Part shown: positions 40,807 through 50,787 of the stretch, in pieces
How positions within the stretch are numbered: position 1 is the stretch's first letter
How the letters are laid out: each line of letters starts with the position of its first letter
NCBI GenBank assembly: GCA_036245525.1
Contig: BTPG01000004.1
Span: 208,470,952-208,534,951, forward strand
From: Semisulcospira habei
Taxonomy: Eukaryota; Mollusca; Gastropoda; Semisulcospiridae
DNA: 64,000 nucleotides
Reading direction: 5' to 3'
The notes under the pieces: model-generated
Databases searched by the model: none
The model's input: the letters and a program-made list of their open reading frames with translations, nothing else
Told to the model about the DNA's origin: nothing
Made by a program: the position numbers and the translations under genes

Positions 40807-41874
40807 ATGTACCCACTGTTTGGAAAGATCTGGGAAGAGGAGGTGATGCCGGCTGACTGGAAGGAGGGGTACCTAATCAAGCTTCCCAAGAAAGGCGACC
40901 TCAGCAAGTGTTCCAACTACAGAGGAATCACCTTGCTGTCAGTACCAGGAAAGGTCTTCAACAGGATCATCCTGGAGAGAATGAAGAGCTCCGTTGACCC
41001 CCAGCTGAGAGACCAGCGGACCACAGACGAAGTGGAATAGAGTGGACACTGTGGACACAGCTTGACGACCTCGATTTTGCAGACGACTTGGCTTTACTGT
41101 CCCACACTCATCAACAAATGCAGGACAAGACCACGAGGCTTGCTAACATCTCGTCCCAAGTGGGCCTCACCATCCACAAACAGAAAACAAAGACAATGAG
41201 GCTGAACGCAACCAGCGAAGAAACCAGTCTTGCTTGCTGGCACCCCGTTGGAGGAGGTGGAGTCCTTCACCTATCTCGGGAGCATCAAAGACAAAAAAGG
41301 CGGCACTGATGCAGATGTCAGAGCACGAATCGGTAAAGCCAGAGCAGCCCTTCTCCAGTTGAAAAAAGTGTGGAGTTCCAGAGAGCTGTCACAACACACC
41401 AAAGTCCGGATTTTCAACTCCAACGTAAAAGCAGTTCTCCTATATGGAACAGAGACTTGGAGATTGACAAAAACCACAGTCAACAGAGTACAGATCTTCA
41501 TAAACAGTTGCCTTAAAAGAATTTTGAAAATCCACTGGCCAGAGAAGGTCAGCAACGTCAGACTCTGGGAGAGAACAGAGCAGATAACAGCAGAGAATGA
41601 AATTGGGTGAAGAAGATGGGGATGGATTGGTCACAGTCTGAGAAAGCCAGCTTCCAGTATCACTAGTCAGGCATTGTCATGAAACCCCCAGGGAAAGAGG
41701 AAAAGAGGCAGGCCGAGAAACACCTGGCGTCGACACCTCCAAGCAGACATCAAGAGACTGGGAACCACCTGGAGTAAAATCGAAGGAGAAGCACAGGACA
41801 GGAGTTGCTGGAGGTCTCTCGTCGACGGCCTATACCCGGGGAGGGGTGACAGGCGTGGTCATTATAGGCCAATC

Positions 41875-42417
41875 TTACTGGAAAAAAAAAAGCTAATTGT
41901 TAAACGTTTAAGGCCACCATGAAAGTGATTTCAAAGACTGGGCACAGAATAGGTCTAAACAAATTTTGACCCTGGCCGGATTCAAACCCATGACCTTTCG
42001 GACAAGAGTCTAGCACCTGAGTCGCCTCACTCTCCCGAAAGAAAAACAAGCCTTAAAAGCACATAAAGAGTTCTCAGCAAAGGCTATCACAAAATGTGAA
42101 AACCAAACACATTTTATGTTGTTTGGTGTCAATTTCTGTCAAAGAACGCAATTCAGATTAATGAAAGCTGTAAACCATTTGTAAATGGTAGCCAATTGGT
42201 GAAAGAGTACTAGAATATTATCCAATCCCATCAGTCCTTATATGACAGCCTACTGACCAAGTGAGAAGGTGTTTAGCATGCAAAAAGGTATTTCTGGAGG
42301 ATGTGCTTTTTTATGTAATATTTTTTTAAATATTCCATCAGAACATGAAAGTTATTTACCAGAAAATTGATGACACTGATGATTTACCCTTTATCTTGCT
42401 CCCCCAACTTTTGTTTT
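41875..42417. other. Intronic DNA without recognised features
   Basis: AT-rich. Around 41960-42030 it reads like a short decayed repeat (GGATTCAAACCCATGACCTT). No ORF or exon supported. Confidence 0.6.
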
Positions 42418-42598
42418 AACTCTGAACTCCCAAAACGAAATGACTTACGCTCAACTGAATGACTTCCATTTGACTGAATGGAAGTCATTTCGTTCTGGGA
42501 GTTTACAAGTTAACTCTTTGCGTGTTGGTAGCAGTTTTGGTCACGATTCCTGCGGGAATCATCGTGACCAAAACTGCTACCAACACGCAAAGGATTAA
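42418..42598. mobile_element. Paired TTAA hairpins, families E and C
   Basis: The family E palindrome (CTCCCAAAACGAAATGACTT against the GAAGTCATTTCGTTCTGGGAG arm) occupies 42424-42501. The family C palindrome follows at 42510-42598, from TTAACTCTTTGCGTGTTGGT to the perfect complement ending GCAAAGGATTAA. The second is almost perfect over 40-base arms. It ends 46 bases from CACYBP exon 3. Confidence 0.82.
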
Positions 42599-42643
42599 AG
42601 GATGTGCAACTCAGAAAGAGGACAGTTTGACAAGAGTACATAC

Positions 42644-42740
42644 TGATCAGTGAACTGGCAGCTGATGTTATCCTTACTGACGGACTGTACATCCTTCAGG
42701 GTGATGTACAGCTTCATAAACTTGTCCGACTGGTCCCAAG
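42644..42740 (-). CDS. CACYBP: CACYBP, exon 3 (start of CS domain)
   Basis: 97 bases, phase 1 to phase 2, between TTCATTGCAG and GTATGT. It encodes WDQSDKFMKLYITLKDVQ and SKDNISCQFTD. The first is almost the human WDQSDKFVKIYITL, the most conserved segment of the family. The split Gln codon (CA|G) joins to exon 4. Confidence 0.96.
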
Positions 42741-42788
42741 CTGCAATGAACAAGTTGTACACAAGTTGTAACACTCGAATACGCTTAA

Positions 42789-43006
42789 TTAGCCCATTAC
42801 ATCCCAAGGCTGAATATTATTAAATTTGCTTAAATGTGTCCTATGAAGGCTTCATTACAAAACAGAAGATAGATCAACCATTTTAGTTCAAGGGTGGTGC
42901 AAGAATAGCTTGGTGCCTACAGGTGCCAAGCTATTCTGGTTCCACCCTTGAACTATCATAATCAAATTCGTTTCAAGCACGAGTGTGTCAGGATGAAAAG
43001 GGTTAA
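42789..43006. mobile_element. TTAA hairpin MITE, family A copy
   Basis: 218 bases, AGCCCATTACATCCCAAGGC at the left, GTCAGGATGAAAAGGGTTAA at the right, central hairpin 42883-42958. It lies directly beside DIRS copy B. Confidence 0.85.
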
Positions 43007-43032
43007 ATATATCAATCCCACTGTAACAAAAA

Positions 43033-43259
43033 TTCATTTTTCTCTAAAAGGTATTTTTTCGAAAAATACTTACCGATGACATGACTTTATGGAAAATGTC
43101 TACTTCTAGCTCAATTTTAGCCTACTTACCCGTTGTGTGCCCACACAACCCGGGAGGCACTCGGAGAACCCCACCTAGAGGGGCCGAGAGTTGTCTCCCG
43201 TTTCCCGCCTTACCAGCTCCGGTCACGAGACCGGCCAGTTTTTTGTGATACTTCGCTCG
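43033..43259. repeat. DIRS copy B left inverted terminal repeat
   Basis: The outer 37 or so bases are the L-specific terminus. From ACCGATGACATGACTTTATG inward to ACTTCGCTCG the sequence is reverse-complementary to 49108-49300. Confidence 0.93.
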
Positions 43260-43294
43260 AAAGCGGCAAGCGGGGCAGGAGGGAGGGTCCTCCG

Positions 43295-43390
43295 AGTCAT
43301 GTCATCGGTAAGTATTTTTCGAAAAAATACCTTTTAGAGAAAAATGAATTTGTTTCCTCAAAAACATTACCGATGACATGACTTTATGGA
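43295..43390. repeat. DIRS copy B internal complementary region
   Basis: CCTTTTAGAGAAAAATGAA (complement of the L terminus) abuts TTTGTTTCCTCAAAAACATT (complement of the R terminus), with CCGATGACATGACTTTATGG arms on both sides. It equals the reverse complement of an end-to-end joined circle. Confidence 0.95.
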
Positions 43391-43487
43391 AGAATTGCGA
43401 TGAGGAGGAGGGTGCCGTGCCACTCTTAATGGTAACAGCGCCAACCTCCCAGTCGCAACCTCCCGACAATTTTAGCGAAGTGCATAC

Positions 43488-44595
43488 CTACGGCGCCGGT
43501 GGCGCCGGGAGGGAGTGTTGCGCCGCGGCGATGTCCCCCACTAGTGTGAGATTCTCTCTTTGGCCTGCCAGGTCCCTGAGGTAGAAGCGGGCGAATACAG
43601 ATTCAGTCTGCCAGCCCACGGCTGCCACGATGTCCTTGACAGCGCAGTTTCGGTCAAATGCGAGGCTCGTGGCCATGGCTCGTACCTCATGTGCGCGAAT
43701 GTGCAGCCTCTTCGCTCCCTGCGGGGAGATATCTTGATACGCGGAGCGTATAACCCAGCGGAGCCAGGACGAGATCGTCTGGGCTGTTATGTCATTCCTG
43801 CTGGGTCTCAGAGGTAGGAAGAGGCGCGAACGCCCTCTGCGGAAGGCTTTAGATCATCGCAGATAACTCTAAGGGCGCGCACGGGATCCTGTTGCCTGGT
43901 CTCCTGAGACAGAGGGTTGGTTCTTAGCGGCCGTAAGGTGATAACCTGAGGTGCCGTCAGAGGAGACCTGTTCTTGGCCAGGAAGGCAGGGTCAGTGAGG
44001 AGTTGAACAGACCCGTCCGCTCGGAACTGTAGGCAGGTAGGCCGCGCCGAGAGTGCGTGTAGCTCACTCACCCGAGAGGCGGTAGCAAGGGCCAGCAGGA
44101 AGCACGTCTTTCGTGTCACATCTGTGAAACGGGCCAAAGGTAAGGGTTCAAATCTGTCAGAATTTAACCACGTTAGCACCCAGGGCAGGTCCCAGCGGGG
44201 AAGGAGTGAGCGGTGTGTTGGGCGCTGGATGCCGAAGTGACCCATAAGGTCGGCTAAGTCTTTGCAGGCGCCCGGGTCTGGGTGTCCAAGGTGTCGATAA
44301 GTGTCAGCGATCATGGACAGGTAACCCCTCACGGTGATGGGGGCCAGGCCTAAGTCTCGAAAGAGCCAGAGGAAGAAGTCCGCCAGCTGAGGATTAGTCA
44401 GTTCCGTGGGTGACAGGCCATGCTCAGAGCACCAGGAACACAGGACTCGCCACTTTCCCTCGTAGACTCGGATGGTGGAAGGTCTGCGGGCCGAAGCGAT
44501 CGCCTCCACTGCTGCACCCGAGTAGCCTCTAGCTCCGAGGGCTTGCCGCACAACCTCCAGGCGTGAAGGAGGAGCCGCTCCGGGCAGGGGTGGAA
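43488..44595 (-). pseudogene. DIRS copy B tyrosine recombinase, one frameshift
   Basis: The core-binding domain (VRQALGARGYSGAAVEAIAS, YEGKWRVLCSW) and first catalytic arginine (ALATASRVSELHAL) are in the frame 44551-43808. A one-base loss near 43865, relative to copy C, shifts the frame. The rest of the catalytic domain, with IRAHEVRAMATSLAF (HxxR) and FARFYLRDLAG (nucleophile Tyr), continues in the frame 43676-43488. The enzyme would join circular DNA to target DNA without making duplications. Its N-terminus overlaps the end of the RT/RNase H ORF in another frame. Confidence 0.92.
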
Positions 44596-46678
44596 CAGCG
44601 GCTGACGCGGTTGCTTGAGCATGGTGCGTGGGGCGGGAAGCAGCAGGGGCGGGTCCGTGGCGAGGCTGAGAAGGTCAGTGGTCCAGGAGCGGTTCCAGGC
44701 GAACGGCGCAACTAACAGCAGGACCGCCGAGCATCCCCGAAGCTTGAGAAGGACTTTGGGTACGAGAACCGTCGGGGGGAAGGCGTAAGCCACCAGGCCG
44801 TCCCAGGGAATGGAGAGTGCATCGACAGCCCAGGCAAGTGGATCGGGAATCGGGGAGACGAAGAGCGGCAGCTGATGGTTCCACCTTGTGGCGAACAAGT
44901 CGACCTGGGGAGTCTCCCACCGGGCACAGATCATCCGAAAGATGTCCTGCCGAAGGGTCCATTCCGTGTGCAGGAGCTGGCCGCGGCGAGACAGCGAGTC
45001 GGCTAAGACATTCAGGTGTCCGGGGATGTGTCGGGCTCGAATGGTAATACCCCGGTCCTCGCACCAACGCATCATCCGGTAGAGGAGCATACAAAGGTCG
45101 GGAGAGCGAGTGCCACCTTGTTTCTGGATGTAAGCCACCACAGTCATGTTGTCCGAGAGGACGAGTAGCTCCTGGTGTCTGAGGAGATCCTCCCAGAACT
45201 GCAGGGCTTGCCACACCGCCTGCATCTCCAGCCAGTTGATGTGAGTGTGCGCTAAGTCCGCGGGCCAGGGCCCCGAAGTCGAGAGGAACCGAGGAAGGAG
45301 ATGAGCGCCCCACCCAGTGAGGCTGGCGTCGACACAAAGCGAGGTCTGGGGAGGAGGGGCGGCCAGGGGAACTCCCGACGCTAGCCAAGCGTGGTCGGTC
45401 CACCGACGAAGATGAGGCAGCAGCATCTGGGGCACCGGAACCAACGTCGTTAAGTCGCCTGACGACGGGCGCCAATGGAGTAGGAGATGCAGCTGGATCG
45501 GCCGGGAGTAGAGACGACCTAGGGGGATAAGGTCCGCTGAGGCGTTCAGCAGGCCCAAAAGCTGGAGCCAGACTCTGGCGGGGGCCACGTCCTGTCGTGC
45601 TAACTGACCTGCTAGGTCCGCAATCTTCTGGATCCGAGGGGCTGGGAGGCGCACCGTGTTGAGGTCGGTCGCAAATTCCATGCCCAGGTGCACGAAGCGG
45701 CGGGACGGAGAGAGATCCGACTTGCCGTCGTTCACTAGGAAGCCCAAGTGTGCCAGAAGCCGTAGCAGCGCATCCCTGTCCGACGCGAGCGAGGTCTCTG
45801 ACTGGTTGCGTAGGAGGAGGTCGTCTAGGTAATTCGACGTCGGACTGGAGGAGGACTGTCGGGCCTTGGCGACTACGGCGTCCATCAGCCGGGTGAACAC
45901 CCAGGGGCTGAGGTTGAGACCGAACGGGAGCGCGCGAAACTGGTATACCACACCGTCGATCGCAAAGCGGAGGAACTTCCTGGAGGCCTGGTGCATCGGG
46001 ACATGCAGGTACGCATCTGAAAGGTCCAGGCTGACTGCGAAGTCCAGAGGCTGGACCGCGGCTCTCAGGGCTCGAGCAGTCTCCATCCGGAAGGAGGGGG
46101 CCGTAATGTACTTGTTCAGGGCCGAGAGATCGATCACCGGTCGCCATCTCCCTCCAGGCTTCGGAACGACGAACAAGCGGCTGTAGAAGGCTGGGGAGTA
46201 GGGGACGCGTACCACCTCCGTGGCGGCTTTCCTCAGGAGGGAGGAGACCTCTCCCCGAAGAGCGGGAGGCCTTCAACGGATCGCTGGGGATCTCGGTCCA
46301 AAGGGGGGAGCGACGCAAAGGAGGCGGGCTGCGAAAGGCGATCCGGAGGCCGGCCGAGACGGTGTCGCAAACCCAGGGGTCGTCGGGAAAGAGTGTGAGC
46401 CAATTTCCGCTGAAAAAGGCTAGCCTCCCACCGACCGGAGACCCCGAAGTGGTCGGTGGGGGCAAGGCTGGGGGGCAGTCAGGTAGCCCGCCCGCGACCC
46501 GGTCGCCGGGCGGGACGGGGCCAGGCGGGGACACGGGCCCTGGAGGGTCTAGGACGGCCAAAGGCGGGGGCCTGCTCAGGGGCCGAAGCAGGGGCTGACG
46601 CAGCAGCGGGTCTAACCGACCGCGAGGCGCGACCCCTAGCCTGGCGGGAGGACGGAAAGCGGCGGGGAGGAGGAGCAC
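44398..46678 (-). pseudogene. DIRS copy B reverse transcriptase / RNase H, one frameshift
   Basis: 605 codons from 46215 are intact: FYSRLFVVPKPGGRWRPVID, VSLDLSDAYLHVP (first RT Asp), RALPFGLNLSPW, NYLDDLLLR (YLDD), then RNase H with SLCVDASLTGWGAHL, NWLEMQAVW and LVLSDNMTVVAYI. Compared with copy C, one extra G near 46268 cuts off the N-terminal 145 or so residues (GNWLTLFPDDPWVC region), which lie in the adjacent frame. Confidence 0.92.
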
Positions 46679-46706
46679 TCACAGGCCAGCGGTCGGGGTT
46701 GGAGGC

Positions 46707-48500
46707 TCAAACGGATGACCAGGTGTCGCCGAAAAGCAGGGGGCCACCCAGCGGAGCACGACGAAGCTGCGCACGCAGGTCAGGTGGTATCCCTCGGCAG
46801 GCAAGCAGAAGGGCGTCTCGACGCATCAGGTCACAGTTGGCGGAGGCAGCCATAGCGTTAACGGACGAGTGGTAGGCGGCTCGGTTGGCGACTTCCGCTA
46901 AGACGAGTAAATCCCCAAGGAGAGGCGTGATAGAAGGATGCCAAGCGTCTTCCACACGACGAACCAGGGCTTGAGTGAGCAGCTCCAGGAACCCAGCGCA
47001 GGCTAAGGTGTTCCGCACCAGAGACGCAGTCAAATCCAGGCCACGAGGGAAAGAACGGCGAAGGAGGGCGGAGCCGCCAGCTTGCGACACGGCCGGGGGG
47101 TCGATCGCAGGAAGAGGGATGGAGAAAGCCTGGGAATGACCGGCATACCAATCCCGACGGAAGGCGATGTCCAGGCCAGCCGGCCAGCGACGATCGGAGA
47201 AGAACACCGGCTCTCGAGACGCTGGAAGTTGCAGGTGCGCTGAGAAGACATCTCGCAGCTCCTTAAATCCAGGCGGCTGGGGAAGCGACTTGAACCTCTT
47301 CACCTGACGCTCGGCATCCACAAAGGCCGAGACCTTCCTCTTCAGGGGGGGAGAGGCTGGGCAGGAGTCCGCTGGCAGAGTGGCCGCGATGATCCTGGCG
47401 GCTTCATCCAAGGCTAGGAGGGTCTCCGCCCGGGACGACGACGGAAGGGTCGAGGGGACAACATCACCGACGTCGGAGGGCGAAAGGGAGCGAGCATCCT
47501 CCTTCAACAGGGCTGAGACGGAGTCTTCGGGCAGCAAGCTGAGGGCTTCTTCGTCCAGGGGTTGGCGAGAAGGCGGGTGAGGCACCAAGGAAGGTCGAAG
47601 CTTGGGCGGGGGCGCATCTCGAACCTCACGGGAAGCCCGGGCATGAGCCGGCAGCGACGACGGAGGCGGGGATCGCCGAGGCGAACGCGGGAAGGAGCGA
47701 GGAGGGGTCCTGTCCGGTGCGCGGGAACGACGTCTGGGTGAAGTACGGCAGACAACCGAAGAGGAGTGCCGATCACGGGAAGAAGGTCGACGATGGCGGT
47801 GACGCGGCGAACGCATCGAACGGTGCGAAGGCGAGCGCGACCGAGCGCGCGACGAGGAGAGGCGGGGGGAGTGGCGACGCTCCCGGCGGGGGGAACGATC
47901 CTTCCGGCGGCGCTCGCGGGGCGAGTGCGAGTGTCTAGCACTGACGGTGGAACGGGAAAGGTCGGGGGCGCGACTGTGTCGCGTAGGTTGAGGCTGACGT
48001 CTCTCCTGGCCGGACTCAGTGAGAAGGGCTCTATGCCGGTGTACAGATCCTCCGGAAGGATCAGCGGGCTTATCGTGGAGAGAGAGAGGAGCAAGGCCAG
48101 TCAACGTGGGACGGCTCGTGGCGAACTGCTGCAGGCCGGGCTCAGTGAGGCGGGCGCTTTGCCGGCAAACAGACCCTCCGGAAGGGTCAGCGGGCGTGGC
48201 AGCAGTGGCAGTCCTCTGGTCAGCGAACAACGCAGGGTCCCGACGATCAATCCGTTCCGAGAGGCCGAGGCGAGGAAGAGCGGTCGTTACCACAGGGGCG
48301 ACGTCAACAGGAGTGGGACGAGAGATAGCAGACGGAGGTCGCTCTCGCCGGTAAAAACTCCAGAGGTCAGACCAACGGATCTCCGGCCAGGTCGCACAGA
48401 CATCGCAGAGATGGTCCAAGGCGCAGCCCGAGCAGGGGAGGCAGACCGCATGGTCGTCCGTCGGCCACTTGAAGTCGCCGCATTGAGAGCAGGTAAGCAT
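46707..48500 (-). CDS. DIRS copy B gag-like protein, probably C-terminally truncated
   Basis: 597 residues from the ATG at 48500, the first Met of the conserved block. N-terminal MLTCSQCGDFKWP with further CxxC and CxxC pairs up to DHLCDVCATW forms a zinc-binding module. Two repeats of KPADPSGGSV-type units follow, then an Arg/Ser-rich stretch (about 220-300) like an SR domain. The conserved C-terminal half holds RPVFFSDRRWPAGLDIAF-like and LVRNTLACAGFLELLTQALV strings. A TGA (46707-46709) stands where copy C has CGA, removing about 85 residues (SRQARGRASRSVRPAA part). By position it is the DIRS ORF1 (gag-like) protein; enzymatic function is not expected. Confidence 0.85.
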   Translation of the reverse strand: MLTCSQCGDFKWPTDDHAVCLPCSGCALDHLCDVCATWPEIRWSDLWSFYRRERPPSAISRPTPVDVAPVVTTALPRLGLSERIDRRDPALFADQRTATAATPADPSGGSVCRQSARLTEPGLQQFATSRPTLTGLAPLSLHDKPADPSGGSVHRHRALLTESGQERRQPQPTRHSRAPDLSRSTVSARHSHSPRERRRKDRSPRRERRHSPRLSSSRARSRSPSHRSMRSPRHRHRRPSSRDRHSSSVVCRTSPRRRSRAPDRTPPRSFPRSPRRSPPPSSLPAHARASREVRDAPPPKLRPSLVPHPPSRQPLDEEALSLLPEDSVSALLKEDARSLSPSDVGDVVPSTLPSSSRAETLLALDEAARIIAATLPADSCPASPPLKRKVSAFVDAERQVKRFKSLPQPPGFKELRDVFSAHLQLPASREPVFFSDRRWPAGLDIAFRRDWYAGHSQAFSIPLPAIDPPAVSQAGGSALLRRSFPRGLDLTASLVRNTLACAGFLELLTQALVRRVEDAWHPSITPLLGDLLVLAEVANRAAYHSSVNAMAASANCDLMRRDALLLACRGIPPDLRAQLRRAPLGGPLLFGDTWSSV

Positions 48501-49107
48501 TTGGTTCCTGCAACAGACAAAGAGCACAAGGTCGCAAAGGCGGACAAGGGAGCCTAGCCCCACACCAAGGTACTCCAAGCGCCATAACCACCGGCGCGTA
48601 AATAGTGGCTACAGTCTCCCAGAGCTAAAGGGCCTTTAAGGTAGACGAACGGAGTGTGGGTGCCCGAAGGCCCTACGAGAACAGAAACCCTAGTCTACAA
48701 GGCAACGTCTTCTCGTAACAGTGAAATACCAAAGGAGGGAAGGCGACGTCCCTCGAGGAGACTCGTAAAAAAGGTCGTGCAAGGCGCCGAAGCGTAAGCT
48801 CACCAACTGGCACCCACGTAGTAGCAAAGCCGAAAGGAAAGCCCAACGGTAGCCGGCTCTCGGCCCGAGGGCCGGCTGTGGGAAACTACCACTACCTTAC
48901 CTCCGAGACGAATCGGGAACAGAGGGAAGGGTAGTCATACACCTCCACAGCCTAGAGGAGAGCAGCAGAACGACGCCAGCAGAGGCAGGGCACAAGAAGG
49001 CAGGTCAGCGCTAGGAGGCGCAGAGCACACGAAGAGGCAACGAGCGTAGGCAAGAGAAGGACCGGTCGAAGCGGCGCGAGAGCAAGGCCAGACACGTCTT
49101 CTCTGTA

Positions 49108-49312
49108 CGAGCGAAGTAGCAAAACTGGCCGGTCTCGTGACCGGAGCTGGTAAGGCGGGAAACGGGAGACAACTCTCGGCCCCTCTAGGGGGGGGTTCCC
49201 CGAGTGCCTCCCGGGTTGTGTGGGCACACAACGGGTAAGTAGGCTAAAATTGAGCTAGAAGTAGACATTTTCCATAAAGTCATGTCATCGGTAATGTTTT
49301 TGAGGAAACAAA
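49108..49312. repeat. DIRS copy B right inverted terminal repeat
   Basis: Reverse complement of the left repeat from CGAGCGAAG at 49108 to ATGACATG-complement at about 49290, then the R-specific terminus GTAATGTTTTTGAGGAAACA. Confidence 0.93.
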
Positions 49313-49654
49313 AAAAATTGTCATTATATATATCTGGTTTGTTATTTTTATGTGTGGTAATTTACAATTTAAAAAAAGTGTGGATGCACCTCTGAAAAAG
49401 TATTGTTACATCTGACTTTTGCTGTATCTGACCTTGTTATAGGCGATTTACTTCCTGATCACACACACATGAACACCAGCAAGAACAGGAGAGCCTTTGT
49501 GGCTCACATGCATGTGTCGGCTGTGCAATTCTTCTTATTTGCAACCTTAATCTTTCAGACAAGATGGATAGACAACGAATGGTTTAGTAATCACTTGCTT
49601 TCAAATGCATATAATGAGCAAATAAAAAACAGAACAAATACAAAATGTCCTTAC

Positions 49655-49874
49655 CATATGTTTTTATTATCTCTGTATAAGCAGATGCGCGAGGGGCCAA
49701 TGATGGTGTTTTGGAAGTTGATGCATCACCACTCTGTAATGGACTGATACCATCTTGCCCCGTTTGCGTTGCCTCTGTTTGCAATCTACGGATCTGTAGG
49801 GCAAGAAAATCTTTTACTCTGGTCCGCGTGGCTTCACTTTCAAACTTCTGCAGTTCTCGGATGTCTTTTTGTAT
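49655..49874 (-). CDS. CACYBP: CACYBP, exon 2 (N-terminal Siah-interacting region)
   Basis: 220 bases, phase 0 to phase 1, between CTCTTTTTCAG and GTAAGG. IQKDIRELQKFESEATRTRV and KDFLALQIRRLQTEATQ correspond to human LQKDLEEVKVLLEKATRKRV and the following helix of the N-terminal helical hairpin (dimerisation and Siah binding). A variable Ser/Thr linker and YTEIIKTYG lead to exon 3. Exon 1, expected to encode only the initiator Met and a few residues, was not found; it may lie beyond the mobile elements to the right. Confidence 0.94.
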
Positions 49875-49977
49875 CTGAAAAAGAGAATCAAGACAATACT
49901 TTATTGTTCGTATTTATGGCACCTTGAGCATTTTGCCATGTATAGGCGCCCCATAAATCCTCTTTATTAATATTTTG

Positions 49978-50191
49978 CTAAGCCCCTTCACTGCAGGGGG
50001 ATAAAGTGAACACGATCCAGCTGCAAAAGGCATAGATCCTCATGAGCCCCTGCGACTGCGGGGGCTCATGAGGTTCTATTCTCTTGCTGAGACCAAGTTG
50101 TATCCATGTTTCTTGGACGGTGTTGGCTTTTGGTCGTTGAATAAACCAAGATTTCAGACATGAAAATATACTAAGGTGGCAGGGAAGGGGT
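49978..50191. mobile_element. Hairpin MITE, family B copy (fullest)
   Basis: AAGCCCCTTCACTGCAGGGG at the left pairs with GGCAGGGAAGGGGTTA at the right (about 214 bases). The central hairpin is GCATAGATCCTCATGAGCCC/GGGGCTCATGAGGTTCTATT around TGCGACTGC. Confidence 0.72.
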
Positions 50192-50429
50192 TATTTATTC
50201 TTTAAAATAACAAAGAGGAGACTGCTGACAGTAACCAAAACTAAAATTAGGGCAGCCACAGCCACGGACGTTCCTATAAAGTAAGGCACTGGTACGTTTG
50301 GCTTTTGCAGCGATGGAGTGGATATCTATCCTCAGTGCAGTTCCTTTGTCATCTCCACACCTGACCTAGAATTGATTATGAACTTTGATCAAGTTCATAA
50401 TCAATGATTGTGATCAAGCAACTTCTTCT

Positions 50430-50787
50430 TCTTTGTCACCGTCACCTCATGACATTTGTTGACTTTGAAGCTCAGATCTGCCACTTCATCTCCCACTCCT
50501 CCAGCTTCTTCCTGTCTTCTTGAAGTATAATTTAGTCGACTTAGCTCCATATGTGGCGGTTGAGTGATGTGTCTTCAGCAAACAGACAGATACTGGACTT
50601 AATGCTGTCACCAATATCACTGATGTAAACAAGGAAGAGGGTCAGACACGATGCTTCCCCGAGGTACACCAGAAGGCACTCAGCCTGTACTGGACTTCTG
50701 TGTCCCTCAACAATGACTGCTTGAGTTTGGTGAGAGATAAAGCTCTCAATCCACTTTAATGTTTGGCCTCGGGTGCCGTAGTCGTCA
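50430..50787 (-). pseudogene. Old CR1/L2-like RT fragment
   Basis: Read on the - strand, LKWIESFISHQTQAVIVEGH, then LFLVYISDIGDSIKSS and ICLFAEDTSLNRHI are decayed RT motifs of a CR1/L2-type LINE (motif B and the F-A-D-D box, here FAED). RTE copy 3 inserted into it at 50788. Confidence 0.7.

Larger units (their letters stand above)
38158..41750 (+). pseudogene. RTE endonuclease-reverse transcriptase, copy 2
   Basis: The endonuclease half is one open frame from the ATG at 38158 to 39687 and lacks the frameshift of copy 1. The catalytic box reads MGNFNAKIG where copy 1 has MGDFNAKIG, an Asp to Asn change expected to kill cleavage. The frame ends in the nested LINE. After 40806 the RT resumes ([18 protein letters not shown]) and, beyond the deletion, keeps motif C ([11 protein letters not shown] near 41080) with later frameshifts and a stop at 41608. 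It is dead. Confidence 0.88.
37802..41860 (+). mobile_element. RTE-like LINE, copy 2 (full-length ends, internal deletion and nested LINE)
   Basis: Flanked by the 14-bp duplication ATTATAGGCCAATC (37788-37801 and 41861-41874). It has the same 5' start as copies 1 and 3. A foreign LINE fragment occupies about 39684-40806. Roughly 355 bases carrying RT motifs A and B are missing at about 41017. Adding the deletion and removing the insertion returns about 3.29 kb, the same as copy 1. Confidence 0.93.
43033..49312 (-). mobile_element. DIRS-type retrotransposon, copy B
   Basis: 6,280 bases coding on the - strand, in the CACYBP intron between exons 2 and 3. The L terminus TTCATTTTTCTCTAAAAGG starts at 43033 and the R terminus GAGGAAACAAA ends at 49312. 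The order on the - strand is right terminal repeat, gag-like, RT/RNase H, recombinase, ICR, left terminal repeat. No target duplication. It is nearly identical to copy C, so insertion was recent. GC content is much higher than in the host introns. Confidence 0.97.

Noticed and set aside
44675..46678. 667-residue Pro/Arg-rich - strand ORF as a separate gene
   Set aside because: It is the RT N-terminus joined by a frameshift to the recombinase-side frame. It is kept as the overlapping-frame observation, not as a gene.
47766..48557. 263-residue + strand ORF over DIRS copy B (and the 277-residue one at 60570-61403)
   Set aside because: Antisense to the gag-like ORF; composition-driven and conserved only because the two copies are nearly identical.
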